Assembly: GCA_026770025.1 (NCBI GenBank)
Contig: JAMXDE010000006.1
Location: forward strand, 1,612,001-1,676,000
Origin: Craspedostauros australis
Taxonomy: Eukaryota; Bacillariophyta; Bacillariophyceae; Mastogloiales; Achnanthaceae
Direction of reading: 5' to 3'
DNA: 64,000 nucleotides
Positions 53,636 to 62,776 of this stretch are shown here, one piece after another. Position 1 is the first letter of the stretch, and every line of letters begins with the position of its first letter. A program made the translations under genes and the position numbers. Under the pieces are notes generated by a model. The model made no database searches, had not been told where the DNA came from, and worked only from the letters and a program-made list of their open reading frames with translations.

Positions 53636-54203
53636 GACAATAGCAACACTTGCGAATACTACACACCATAATAATATATATTGTAATACAATATGGTGTA
53701 ATGGAGCACAGTGACTTCTCCTTTGGTCTGCAAAATAGAATTTGATTTAACACTTGTTATAGCATTGTTTGTAAAAACAAAGTCCCGCGAAACCTTTTTT
53801 GCTTCCCATGGACATGGGACAACGTGGTCATCTGCTGAGCTGTAGGCATGGTGCAGAAAGAGACTGGTGGTGGAAGTGTTGTTTTCCGTGTTGCTTCTTG
53901 TGTTGTGATTCGAGTGCGTGCAGGTTCATTGACACCGAAACAAAAAGCCAAGAGGAGAACAGATGAACAACAGACAGAAGCCAATGCTGGCTGTTGGCGA
54001 TGACTAGCAGAGAGGAGGTCCAAACATGTGGGCAGGGAATAGACCTGAAGTGAGGACAAGGCCGTACTATCCGTTCATGACCTAGACAATATAATACATC
54101 GTTTCTTGTTTTCAGTTTCAGTTCTTTTCATTTTTGACAACAACATCTGTGAACAATACCACTTTCTTTACATCTTTCGAAAGCTGTTGAGCACAGATTT
54201 CCA
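53636..54203. other. AT-richer spacer, no gene recognised
   Basis: AT-rich at about 53660-53760. No coding signal. It may contain the 5' truncation point of the retroelement fragment that follows. Confidence 0.4.
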
Positions 54204-55016
54204 ATGAATATGTTTAAGTTTAATGTGGTCGTTGAAGTGCAGCACGTCGACTGGGAAGCTGTAGGGCGAGCCATGACAACACTAGACTGGAATAAGCGCA
54301 CGCTAACGTTCAAGCTGGTGACAGGCGAGGCGGCAGTCGGGCGTCGAATGTTGCAGTGGAAGCATCGCAACTCCGCCCAGTGCCCCAGCTGCACCAGCGA
54401 GGAGACGACGATGCACTTCTGGACATGCCGGTCGCCACCACGGGCGTCGATCGCGGACGGGCAGGTGGCCAAGCTCCGACAGTGGCTGCTGTCATACCCA
54501 ACTCAGCCTGCGATGGTCCACGTGATGATGCAGGTGCTACTTAGCCAGATGCGAGGCACCCACTGCCTGGTCCCATTTAATGCAGGTGAGGAGCTGGCGG
54601 AAGCAGTGCGGCAACAGTCGTCTGCAGGCCCCCAGTCCATGCGACGCGGGATGCTGGCCATGCACTGGAGGCAGGCGCAATCTGCCTTCTTGCACGCGCA
54701 AGGCTCCAAGAAGTCGGCTTTGAAGTGGGCAGCACAAGTCACACGGCGCGTTTGGCATATCGCCTGGCAGCAATGGACCTCCCGAAACGAGGATATGTTC
54801 CACAGCGAGACCTCGGCAGAAGGCGCAATGGAAGCCGAAGTCCGCGCCAGAACAGCCTCGCTCGAGGAACAGCTCCGGCAAACGCCTGGCCAATACGACC
54901 GCCAATTGTCCACCCGACCCTTGGACGACCTTCCGGTGGAAGCGCACCTAGTGTGGATAGAGCAAGCAGCAGCTCGGCTACGCACGGCAGTGGCCTCCGG
55001 GGCGCTGCTCAAGTGA
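54204..55016 (+). CDS. C-terminal fragment of an RT-associated retroelement ORF
   Basis: 270 codons, unbroken. A zinc-binding CPSC...H-x3-C motif (QCPSCTSEETTMHFWTC, residues ~57-75) is followed by a helical domain with WQQWTSRNEDMFH, then EEQLRQTPGQYDRQLSTRPLDDLP and a WIEQAAARLR end. This layout matches the region found C-terminal to the reverse transcriptase in a group of retroelement ORFs common in diatom genomes (zinc part, then W-x2-R-N-x4-H). No RT core lies upstream, so it is 5'-truncated. A TTATTTATTTATTTATG tail follows at 55203-55219, as at the 3' end of non-LTR elements. The start codon is just the first in frame. Confidence 0.6.
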   Translation: MNMFKFNVVVEVQHVDWEAVGRAMTTLDWNKRTLTFKLVTGEAAVGRRMLQWKHRNSAQCPSCTSEETTMHFWTCRSPPRASIADGQVAKLRQWLLSYPTQPAMVHVMMQVLLSQMRGTHCLVPFNAGEELAEAVRQQSSAGPQSMRRGMLAMHWRQAQSAFLHAQGSKKSALKWAAQVTRRVWHIAWQQWTSRNEDMFHSETSAEGAMEAEVRARTASLEEQLRQTPGQYDRQLSTRPLDDLPVEAHLVWIEQAAARLRTAVASGALLK

Positions 55017-56400
55017 ATCAATCTCCGGGCCCGAAACAGCCGGAAGCCGTAATCCAGCCGCCGTCTCTCTCCCACCATACATGATACAAACGAAACTCAA
55101 CACAACAACACAGATTCCGTGCCCTCTGCCCGCGTGGCGGGCAGTTGCAAAGGGGCGGAGAAAAGCGCCGTCGGCGCAGTCGATTAAGAGACTAATCATT
55201 GAGTTATTTATTTATTTATGTTTTAGTTTAATGTTTCTTACTGCCATCTTATTGCTAATCAAGCCTGAAGTACTTGTGAATTAATTCTGCACCATGGGAC
55301 TGAAGTGAAACTGTTCAGCAAGGCTCAAACTGTGAGGCTGGCAACGTCAAATCTGCTTTTCCACATCACACTTGCTGAAACTGCTGTTGTACTTCGCTTT
55401 CAGCAATTCCTTGCTTTCCTCTTCCAAGGTTGTCATCTCCTCTCGCGTCCTTTATGTCTTCATCACTTCCTTCCTTCAAGCATGCATGGGCGTGGCAACA
55501 TCATCACTTGTGGTGTTCATCTTCATTTTGTCTTGGCTTTGCGACATCGCACCTTCCGCAAACTCAATCAATCATGGAGCTCACTATTTTATCGCACTCA
55601 CAAAAATCATCATACTCGCACGATCACTGCACCCAAACTACCATGGTGCCATCTCCAAAACACACACCCAAGCCACCACTGTACCCTCAATCTTCCAGTC
55701 CCCACAAGGAAGCAACAGCAACGCCTAAATTGCATCCTGCTTCCAATCCTCCACAATTCCAAGCAGAGAGCATGCTTGCATATGACATTGGTCACTCATC
55801 CATTGTATTCATCCACAAGTCTCTCATGTCTCCAACGAACAATGACAGCAAAAATCAAACAGCACATCTGCCGCCAATGCCCACCTACTGTGATTTCTTG
55901 GAGAGTGGTCCACCCAACAGCCCCACCAATCCATGGGGTAGTGTCAACAGGGATGTGTGGTCTTCCTACAACAGCTCATCAAATCTACCCCAGCAGACTC
56001 CTCCATCTGACCACACCAATTCCATGAGCCAACAATGCACAGCGCTTTCCTCCAGGTTGAGCAACAGCAGCATTGAACGCAACTGCTCAACATGGGTCAA
56101 GCCAACTATTCGCCACATGGATCAATCAGCAATGGCAAGGCACTTTGCCTCAGCCAGGAGAGATCCTTCATTCAGTGCCAGTCCAGTTCTGTTTGGATCA
56201 AGCATCAGCAAGCAGCCCAACCAAGTTTGCCAGCCCATCTCTGTTGCAATCAACCATTGATAGAAGCGCAGATGACAATGCATCTGCTGCATCTGCTCCC
56301 CAAGGGGCTGGATCTGCATCTCAACATCATCCAGGGAACCACATATAACATCAACATGAGACAAAGCCAGCACTTAAGTATGTGCCACTACCTGTGAGTG
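55017..56400. other. Tail of retroelement fragment, then upstream part of the piggyBac remnant
   Basis: The (TTTA)n tail is at 55203-55219. From about 55300, Ser/Pro/His-rich open frames (55430-56260) may be the degraded, disordered N-terminal part of the piggyBac-like transposase that follows, but no motif proves this. Confidence 0.35.
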
Positions 56401-56401
56401 C

Positions 56402-57026
56402 ATGCAACTGCACGTCCAGCCCATCCGCAATGTAGAAATGAACATTGACACTATCCTGGAAATCTTCTTTCCAGTTTCACTACTGGAGAAGATCCAATTC
56501 CACACCAACAGCCATCTTTGCAACATCAAATTGATGGCAACTGCCATCACTGCCCCTGAGCTGTACATCTTCTTTGCCATGTACTACTAAATGGGATTCT
56601 TCTGAGTTCCAGCAAAAATTGACTACTGGAGAGCTGCCTCGATCTCTGTTCCAACTCATCTACTCATGACATACATGTCCAGAGCAAGATATGAAATGGT
56701 ATGGAAGCATATGCACCTCACTGCATTGCCAACCTTGGACAAAGTGTCTGAATTGTTGGTGGAGACTACAGCTGAACTACCAGAAGCTGAGGATGACATG
56801 AGCCCCATGGACTTTGTTCCAGCTTGGGAATGGAATGCATCAGGAGTGTCAGAAGGGTTGCCACCAGAAGCTGAGGAGCATGCTGCTGGTAGCCCACAGA
56901 GCCCAAGCAGGGATGCAAGAGCATCCACACTATCACAACGGAAACCATCCTCCAACTATCATCCAGCAATCCAAATGGATCGTTCATGGTATGCCAAGGT
57001 TCAGCCCCTTCTCAACCACACCAACA
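56402..57026 (+). pseudogene. piggyBac-like transposase remnant, broken and truncated
   Basis: Two frames together match the N-terminal part of the DDE_Tnp_1_7 (piggyBac) domain. At 56402-56590 is FFPVSLLEKIQFHTN ... ITAPELYIFFAMYY, then a stop where the family continues with MG-x. From about 56600 in another frame come IDYWRAASISVP, MSRARYEMVWKHMHL and, at the end, WYAKVQPLLNHTN, which match the family's YW, MSR-x-RF-x3-L-x-LH and K-x-RPLL-x-H-L-N blocks. The catalytic part is missing: the sequence is cut exactly where the LTR starts at 57027, and no continuation was found after 62445. At least one frameshift or stop is visible. Confidence 0.65.
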
Positions 57027-57222
57027 TGTTGGCAAGTTCCGCTCACGGTAACCTACGATCGTGGAAGATGGTGTTGGTTGATAGTCGTTCGTTTGCTATT
57101 TCATTAGTTGGCTACTCCGATCCTCTCGGTGTACGCCGTTCTCTTGCCCGATGCTCTCGGCGCTTCAATCTGTTTCGTAGATTCGGTCTCCGACTATGAG
57201 TCGGCACGCGAGATCCTCTCTG

Positions 57223-57262
<40 letters not shown>

Positions 57263-57512
57263 ATCATGTGCTCATGCTACACGATACTCCGTGTTCGATG
57301 CGTGCTCCGCATTCGACACTCCGTTCGTTCAGTACTGGCTTCTACTCCATGAGTACTTACCATTTGAAGTTCACCTTCAGTATCCATGATCTTCATGGGT
57401 CATTGTATCTTCGCCTCCTGCCCTGACTTGGAGACAGCTGTCGACGTGGTGACATGTTGACATCCCGTTGACGTCAGTGGGCGTCCTTCTGCTCTCCAGA
57501 TGTCACGTTCCA
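57027..57512 (+). repeat. 5' LTR of the RT-less copia element
   Basis: About 486 bp starting TGTTGGCAAG and ending TTCCA. It contains a long (CT)n run at about 57226-57259 and interrupts the piggyBac remnant. Confidence 0.8.
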
Positions 57513-57961
57513 TTGAGAGCAAGTTTTAGGGTCAAACGAGTCGCGTAGCTCGTATTGGTCAAAGATTCTGTGACCGTACAGTCATAAGCAACCGAGGCGG
57601 AGTGTTTGTGGCTGAAACAACACAAGGGGAAAAACGAACAGAGCATGTGTCTTTGTTGGATTCATGGCATGCGGTCACAATCTGGTTCACAACAAGGAGT
57701 GTATCAGCAATACACCAACAACAGATAAGCAATAGAAGACTGTCATCTGTGTGCCTGAGAGTGCTCCACTTCGCATCCTGAGCACGCAAGCAGGCCAGAA
57801 TCATTCGGTTTATCAGTTGCTTCGCTCTGCGATTTGGAACCAGTGACGGCAGGAGCGACGGCTCGCAGAAGTCAGGTCACTTGGGAGCTCAACGGACTCA
57901 CGGATTGATCATCCAAGTGAGGGTGTCCAGCAGCGGCAGTACCGGCTGACCACCACACAGC
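57513..57961 (+). other. Leader of the RT-less copia element
   Basis: About 450 bp between the LTR and the gag ATG. A primer-binding site should begin at about 57513 (TTGAGAGCAAGTTTTAGG), but no tRNA match was recognised. Confidence 0.4.
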
Positions 57962-59401
57962 ATGGCGATCACACTGACCCAGATCTTCACCTGGTTGGGG
58001 TTTGACTCGATTCCCCACCGCAACATCGTTCGCGACGACTTCGTGCCGCAGAACGTTGGACTCGAAGGGTTGCAACATGAGACAGCGGAAGCCATCGACA
58101 CCGCTTGCAACCAGTACTCTCGCAGAGGTCAAGATGCCTTCCATATCTCCAGAGCGACGAGGCGCCTGCTCATCGCCCTCATGTATTGGGTACAAGACCA
58201 AGTGCGGTTGGATCTCGAGGTTGAGTTTGACGATGACACCACGCGTCAGGAATTCTTTTCCGAGATACTGGAAGCGAAGGCACGGCACGACCGGCGCGTC
58301 ACACAAACGAAGAAGGGTGACAAGCTGTTGACGCACACCTTCTGTGTCCAGCTCAAGTCAGGCGCGCAATGGCGACGCTGGGTGGATGAACTTGTGAGCA
58401 CCCTTGAGGCCATCATTGGTGCCAAAGGCATCCCACTCAGCTATGTCATCAGAGAGCAGGCGGAACCATCCGACGAACCCGATCTCAGCTGGGAACACAA
58501 CGCTCTCACGCTGGCGCCGCTGACCGGCGAAACCTATCGCCTGGACACAGCAACGGTGCACCGCATCATCCTCCAGAACATCGCAGAGGATTCCGACGCG
58601 TACACCTACATCAAGCCATTCATCAGGGCGCGCGACGGCAGGCGTTGCTTCAAGGCACTGGCTGAAAGGTACGACAACCCAGCCAGCGTCGAGGCAAGGG
58701 TCACAGCCGCCAAGCAAGTCCTTCGCACCATTCGCTACAACAACGAGCGCCACCTGTCCTTCGAACAGTACTCGGCCAAGCTGCAACGTGCAGTGGACGA
58801 ACTTGACGACTGCGACCGACCGATGTATGACCAAGACATCGTTGACACCATCTTCCAGACAATCCAAGCACCGGGATTGCAGATGCTCAAGTCCACACTC
58901 AAGCTGGACTACAGCCGCAACCCAACCAATTACAAGACAGTCCTCTTGGAGTTTGCGAAGGAAATACCTGAGCATTCAACCAGCATGCGGGGCAACCGAC
59001 AAGTCGCTCAAACAACCTCCAACGGTCGCACCACATCGCAAGGATCACCACCAGCCGTGGGCGCCATCACAGCTGATGGATCCCTGTACATCGGCAAGTA
59101 CAGTCCAAAGCAGTGGTTCAGTGCCGAGGTGCAGCAACACCGCGAAGAGATCCTGAAGGCCAGGGGCACGAAGCGCAACGGACGCGGAGGGAAGGGCAAG
59201 CAGAACCTCCAGCGACAGGTCCAGCAACTCAAGAGACAAGTGAGCCAACTCAAGTCATCCGCATCCGCACAACAGAAGCGCAATCACGATACCAACGACG
59301 AGCCCGCCATGGATCGTGGGCAGCCAGCGACCGATCGACATGACCAAGCTGGCACAGCGTTTGGTGGAAGGGACTCCAAGCGACAGAACACCGGAAGCTG
59401 A
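57962..59401 (+). CDS. Gag of the RT-less copia element
   Basis: 479 codons, then TGA. The middle part (YIKPFIRARDGRRCFKALAERYDNP ... LQRAVDELDD) resembles copia-type Gag (UBN2/retrotran_gag). No CCHC zinc knuckle was found; instead the C-terminus is basic (RNGRGGKGKQNLQRQ) with a coiled coil (VQQLKRQVSQLKSS), which may serve RNA binding. The pol frame follows in the same reading frame after a single TGA. Confidence 0.75.
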   Translation: MAITLTQIFTWLGFDSIPHRNIVRDDFVPQNVGLEGLQHETAEAIDTACNQYSRRGQDAFHISRATRRLLIALMYWVQDQVRLDLEVEFDDDTTRQEFFSEILEAKARHDRRVTQTKKGDKLLTHTFCVQLKSGAQWRRWVDELVSTLEAIIGAKGIPLSYVIREQAEPSDEPDLSWEHNALTLAPLTGETYRLDTATVHRIILQNIAEDSDAYTYIKPFIRARDGRRCFKALAERYDNPASVEARVTAAKQVLRTIRYNNERHLSFEQYSAKLQRAVDELDDCDRPMYDQDIVDTIFQTIQAPGLQMLKSTLKLDYSRNPTNYKTVLLEFAKEIPEHSTSMRGNRQVAQTTSNGRTTSQGSPPAVGAITADGSLYIGKYSPKQWFSAEVQQHREEILKARGTKRNGRGGKGKQNLQRQVQQLKRQVSQLKSSASAQQKRNHDTNDEPAMDRGQPATDRHDQAGTAFGGRDSKRQNTGS

Positions 59402-62122
59402 TGGTGTTGGCGAGAGTGCACGTTCGTGGTGATGTTCGGTATCTGGATTCGTAATCTAAGACGCTGTTACTCACACATCCAACGACACTCTTGCGAGTAC
59501 ACCAGTTGCATATCCGTGTTTCGTACGTCCCAAAGATCACGACGTGTTGGCACCATACATGCCAACAATCCGCACGATGGCCATGAGGTACAGTCCAGAC
59601 TTGAACTGGACTCTCATGCCGACACCATTGTTGCCGGCCGACAGTGCGTGGTGCTACATTATACTGACAGGTGCTGTGACGTGTCACCATACACTGACAG
59701 CTATGATCCAGTCAAAGATGTGCCCATAGTGACGGCCGCAACCGGATACACGTCCGCTGCAGGCAGACGGTACATACTCGTGTTCAACGAGGCATTGTCG
59801 ATGCCGAGCCTTGACCATTCGTTGGTCAATCCAAACCAACTGCGGCACCATGGAGTTGACGTACAGGACAACCCATACGCTGGGAAGCCCATGGTCATAC
59901 GACATGACGAGCAGGGTTTTGCGGCGTGCCTGCAATCAGAGGGTACCACCATATACCTCGACACATGGAGGCCATCATCCACAGATCTGAGCCAGCTACC
60001 ACACATTGTACTGTCCAGCCCGACACCTTGGAACCCAGAACGCGTCCGGTTCCCAGTCATCCCATACCACGAACAGGAAGAGATCGAGGTCCGAAACACG
60101 CATGCAGTCCGCTCATCCACCCACCACGCTGACATGGATGGCCATTATGGATCCATCAATTGCCATTTCAACCAACGGCTGATTCGGAGTGTGCGTGTGG
60201 ATGAGAAGGCGATAGACCGCAAGCCTGCGGTGTCAACGGAGATGACGGACAACCCCGATGCCCATATCCCTGGTCCCATCACAGAGGACGAGATCCAGGT
60301 ACCGAGATCGTTTCTGTCGGTTGATCGGCACTCGAAGATGACGGCCGAAGAGCTCAGCGATCGGTGGCACCTCAGCCTCGAGCAAGCACGGCTTACTCTT
60401 CGAGCTACGACTCGGAACCTCGTGCGATCGGCGGTCATGCCGTTGGCTCGGCGCTACCGTGCCGATCGCATGTACATCCCAAAGCGGATCCAGGGGACTA
60501 TGGCAACGGATACGATGTATGCCCGATGTGAGGATCTACATGGGCACAAGTACTCGCAGATCTTCGCATCTCCTCAATTCTTCGTTGAGGCATACCACAT
60601 GTTCCGGAAGTCGGAGGCACATGAGGCCCTCGATACCTTCGTCCGTGACTATGGAGCTCCGGATATACTCGTCGCAGACGGTGCGCCGGAGCAGGTTGGA
60701 CTGCACAGCCAATTCCGAAAAGGATGTCGCAAGTACAACATCCAGTTGCATGTCACGGAAGTTGAGCGGCACAACCAGAACCCGGCGGAAGGTGTCATTC
60801 GTGAGTTGAGACGGCGGTGGTACAGGGTCATGTTCAGGACGAACTGTCCCAGACGATTGTGGAGCTACGGGTTGACCCACCTCGCTGCCATCATGCAGCG
60901 CACAGCCAGCAATGCAGGAGGCTTACAGGGACGCACACCGATTGAGCGATTGACTGGTGAGACGTCGGACATTTCGGAGTACCTCGATTTTGGATTCTAC
61001 GATCGAGTGTGGTTCAAGCCGAACGCGGGGCTGGGTGAAATACAGGTGGGGCGATTCCTTGGTGTGGCACGGACGACGGGATCGTTGATGTCATATTGGG
61101 TTTTGCCAGCGTCTGGCATTCCCATGGCGCGCACTACGGTGCAGCGGGTGACCACTGTTGAGATGGGCATCGATGCCCACAAGGAGAAATTCGTGGCATA
61201 TGATGCTGCAATAGCTCGGCGTTTCAAAGAGGAGCGGCTGGCGGTCACGAGAGGGAGGCCGCAGCTTTCCGCATGGGCCGAGCTGAATGACGACGATCCC
61301 GACTTTGCGGCCGAGTTCTCCCGCACGTTCAGCAACGGGGACGTCGCGGAGGCCGATGACGCTTTCGACCCTGATACGTTCGATGGATACCTCAACATGG
61401 AGCTATCTATCGATCGCGGGGGGGAGTATCCGGAATTCGCTCGCGTCACAAAGCGGCTTCGCGACAAGGACGGCAAACCCATTGGGACGGCGGCCACCAA
61501 CCCAATCATGGATACGCGGTTGTACGAAGTTGAGTTCAGCGACGGACACCGGCAATCCATGGCAGCAAACGTCATTGCGGAGAATTTATTCGCACAGATT
61601 GACGAAGAAGGCAACCGGCACGTGCTTATCGATGAGATCATCGATCATCGCAAGGATGCCAGTGCCATCACTCAGCAGAATGCCTTCATCACTGCCAAGA
61701 ATGGAGTGAAGAGGCGCCGTGAAACAACCATTGGGTGGGACATTCTCATTCAGTGGAAAGATGGCAGCACGACGTGGAATGCATTGAAGGACGTCAAGGA
61801 CTCATACCCAGTACAGCTGGCTGAGTATGCAGTGGACAATCGCATTTCAATGGAGCCAGCATTTGCTTGGTGGGTTCCCTTCGTGTTGAAAAAGCGCAAG
61901 CGAATTCTCGCGAAGGTCAAATCCAAGTATTGGGTTCGAACTCACAAGTATGGTGTTCACGTGCCAATGTTGGCAAGTTCCGCTCACGGTAACCTACGAT
62001 CGTGGAAGATGGTGTTGGTTGATAGTCGTCTGTTTGCTATTTCATTACGTTGGCACTCCGATACTCTCGGTGTACACCAGTTCTCTTGCCCGATGCTCTT
62101 GGCGCTTCAATCTGTTTCGTAG
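59402..62122 (+). CDS. Protease-integrase part of the RT-less copia element
   Basis: Open frame in phase with gag, separated from it by one TGA (59399-59401). Protease: LELDSHADT at about 59606-59632, with the DSHA variant active site. Integrase core: DTMYARCEDLHGHKYSQIF, LVADGAPEQ and HNQNPAEGVIRELRRRW carry the likely D, D and E. Downstream, GWDILIQWKDGSTTWNALKD looks like a chromodomain, followed by WWVPFVLKKRKRI and KSKYWVRTHKYGVHVP, which in related elements lead into RT. Here the 3' LTR begins at 61968, so the last ~50 codons are LTR sequence and RT/RNase H is absent. Confidence 0.75.
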   Translation, partial: WCWRECTFVVMFGIWIRNLRRCYSHIQRHSCEYTSCISVFRTSQRSRRVGTIHANNPHDGHEVQSRLELDSHADTIVAGRQCVVLHYTDRCCDVSPYTDSYDPVKDVPIVTAATGYTSAAGRRYILVFNEALSMPSLDHSLVNPNQLRHHGVDVQDNPYAGKPMVIRHDEQGFAACLQSEGTTIYLDTWRPSSTDLSQLPHIVLSSPTPWNPERVRFPVIPYHEQEEIEVRNTHAVRSSTHHADMDGHYGSINCHFNQRLIRSVRVDEKAIDRKPAVSTEMTDNPDAHIPGPITEDEIQVPRSFLSVDRHSKMTAEELSDRWHLSLEQARLTLRATTRNLVRSAVMPLARRYRADRMYIPKRIQGTMATDTMYARCEDLHGHKYSQIFASPQFFVEAYHMFRKSEAHEALDTFVRDYGAPDILVADGAPEQVGLHSQFRKGCRKYNIQLHVTEVERHNQNPAEGVIRELRRRWYRVMFRTNCPRRLWSYGLTHLAAIMQRTASNAGGLQGRTPIERLTGETSDISEYLDFGFYDRVWFKPNAGLGEIQVGRFLGVARTTGSLMSYWVLPASGIPMARTTVQRVTTVEMGIDAHKEKFVAYDAAIARRFKEERLAVTRGRPQLSAWAELNDDDPDFAAEFSRTFSNGDVAEADDAFDPDTFDGYLNMELSIDRGGEYPEFARVTKRLRDKDGKPIGTAATNPIMDTRLYEVEFSDGHRQSMAANVIAENLFAQIDEEGNRHVLIDEIIDHRKDASAITQQNAFITAKNGVKRRRETTIGWDILIQWKDGSTTWNALKDVKDSYPVQLAEYAVDNRISMEPAFAWWVPFVLKKRKRILAKVKSKYWVRTHKYGVHVPMLASSAHGNLRSWKMVLVDSRLFAISLRWHSDTLGVHQFSCPMLLALQSVS

Positions 62123-62445
62123 ATACGGTCTCCGACTATGAGTCGGTACGCGAGATCCTCTCTCGCTCCTCTCTGTATTCTCTCTCTCTCTCAACATCGT
62201 GTGCTCGTGCTACACGATCCTCCGTGTTTGATGCGTACTCCGCATTCGACACTCTGTTCATTCAGTACTGGCTTCTACTCCATGAGTACTTACCATTTGA
62301 AGTTCACCTTCAGTATCCATGATCTTCATGGGTCATTGTATCTTCGCCTCCTGCTCTGACTTGGAGACAGCTGTCGACGTGGTGACATGTTGACATCCTG
62401 TCGACCTCAGTGGGTGTCCTTCTGCTCTCCAGATGTCACGTTCCA
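61968..62445 (+). repeat. 3' LTR of the RT-less copia element
   Basis: About 478 bp, similar to 57027-57512 but with many substitutions and a shorter (CT)n tract. It joins the integrase/chromodomain region without a polypurine tract. Confidence 0.8.
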
Positions 62446-62776
62446 TTGGTGATGCAGTAGTCTGTCAGATGATATCGTCATCTGAGGTTTAGTTGGGAAG
62501 TACCTCGAGATTCTCTTGGTACCATTGATGCATGGACGGACGATCTTCTGATTCTTCCAGAAATCGTTATTTGCAAATTTCCTCCAGAAATCTTGCCCCT
62601 TTTCGTGTGTTCCATTTCCCCTGTAATTCTGACGAATCACAGTATACTATCGACACGAATGTAGTTATACCGTTCAAGTGCGTATGAGAGAATAACGGGT
62701 GAACGATGCACATATACACGTACATCTTGACATATACTCACATGTACATCTCGACACCCTTCCTGTGTGCATTCGG
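62446..62776. other. Junction region between two retroelements
   Basis: Neither piggyBac nor host sequence was recognised. It may contain the 3' end of the third copia element (no LTR repeat is visible in the window to prove it). A minus-strand ORF (62407-62640) with GNGTHEKGQDFWRKF has no clear match. Confidence 0.35.

Larger units (their letters stand above)
57027..62445 (+). mobile_element. Ty1/copia element lacking RT and RNase H
   Basis: Flanked by similar repeats 57027-57512 and 61968-62445, both TGTTGG...TTCCA, in direct orientation. Internal order is gag (57962-59401), protease, integrase, then the 3' LTR follows directly where RT should begin. The LTRs differ at many sites (roughly one in ten in the first 100 bp) and in (CT)n length, so it is older than the element at 27.6-37.1 kb. 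No target-site duplication was seen (CAACA on the left, TTGGT on the right). Confidence 0.8.

Noticed and set aside
53202-53753. Minus-strand ORF coding a Gly-Ser-Gly-Arg repeat protein
   Set aside because: All six frames are open across the 12-bp minisatellite. Flanking parts show no codon bias and no start context.
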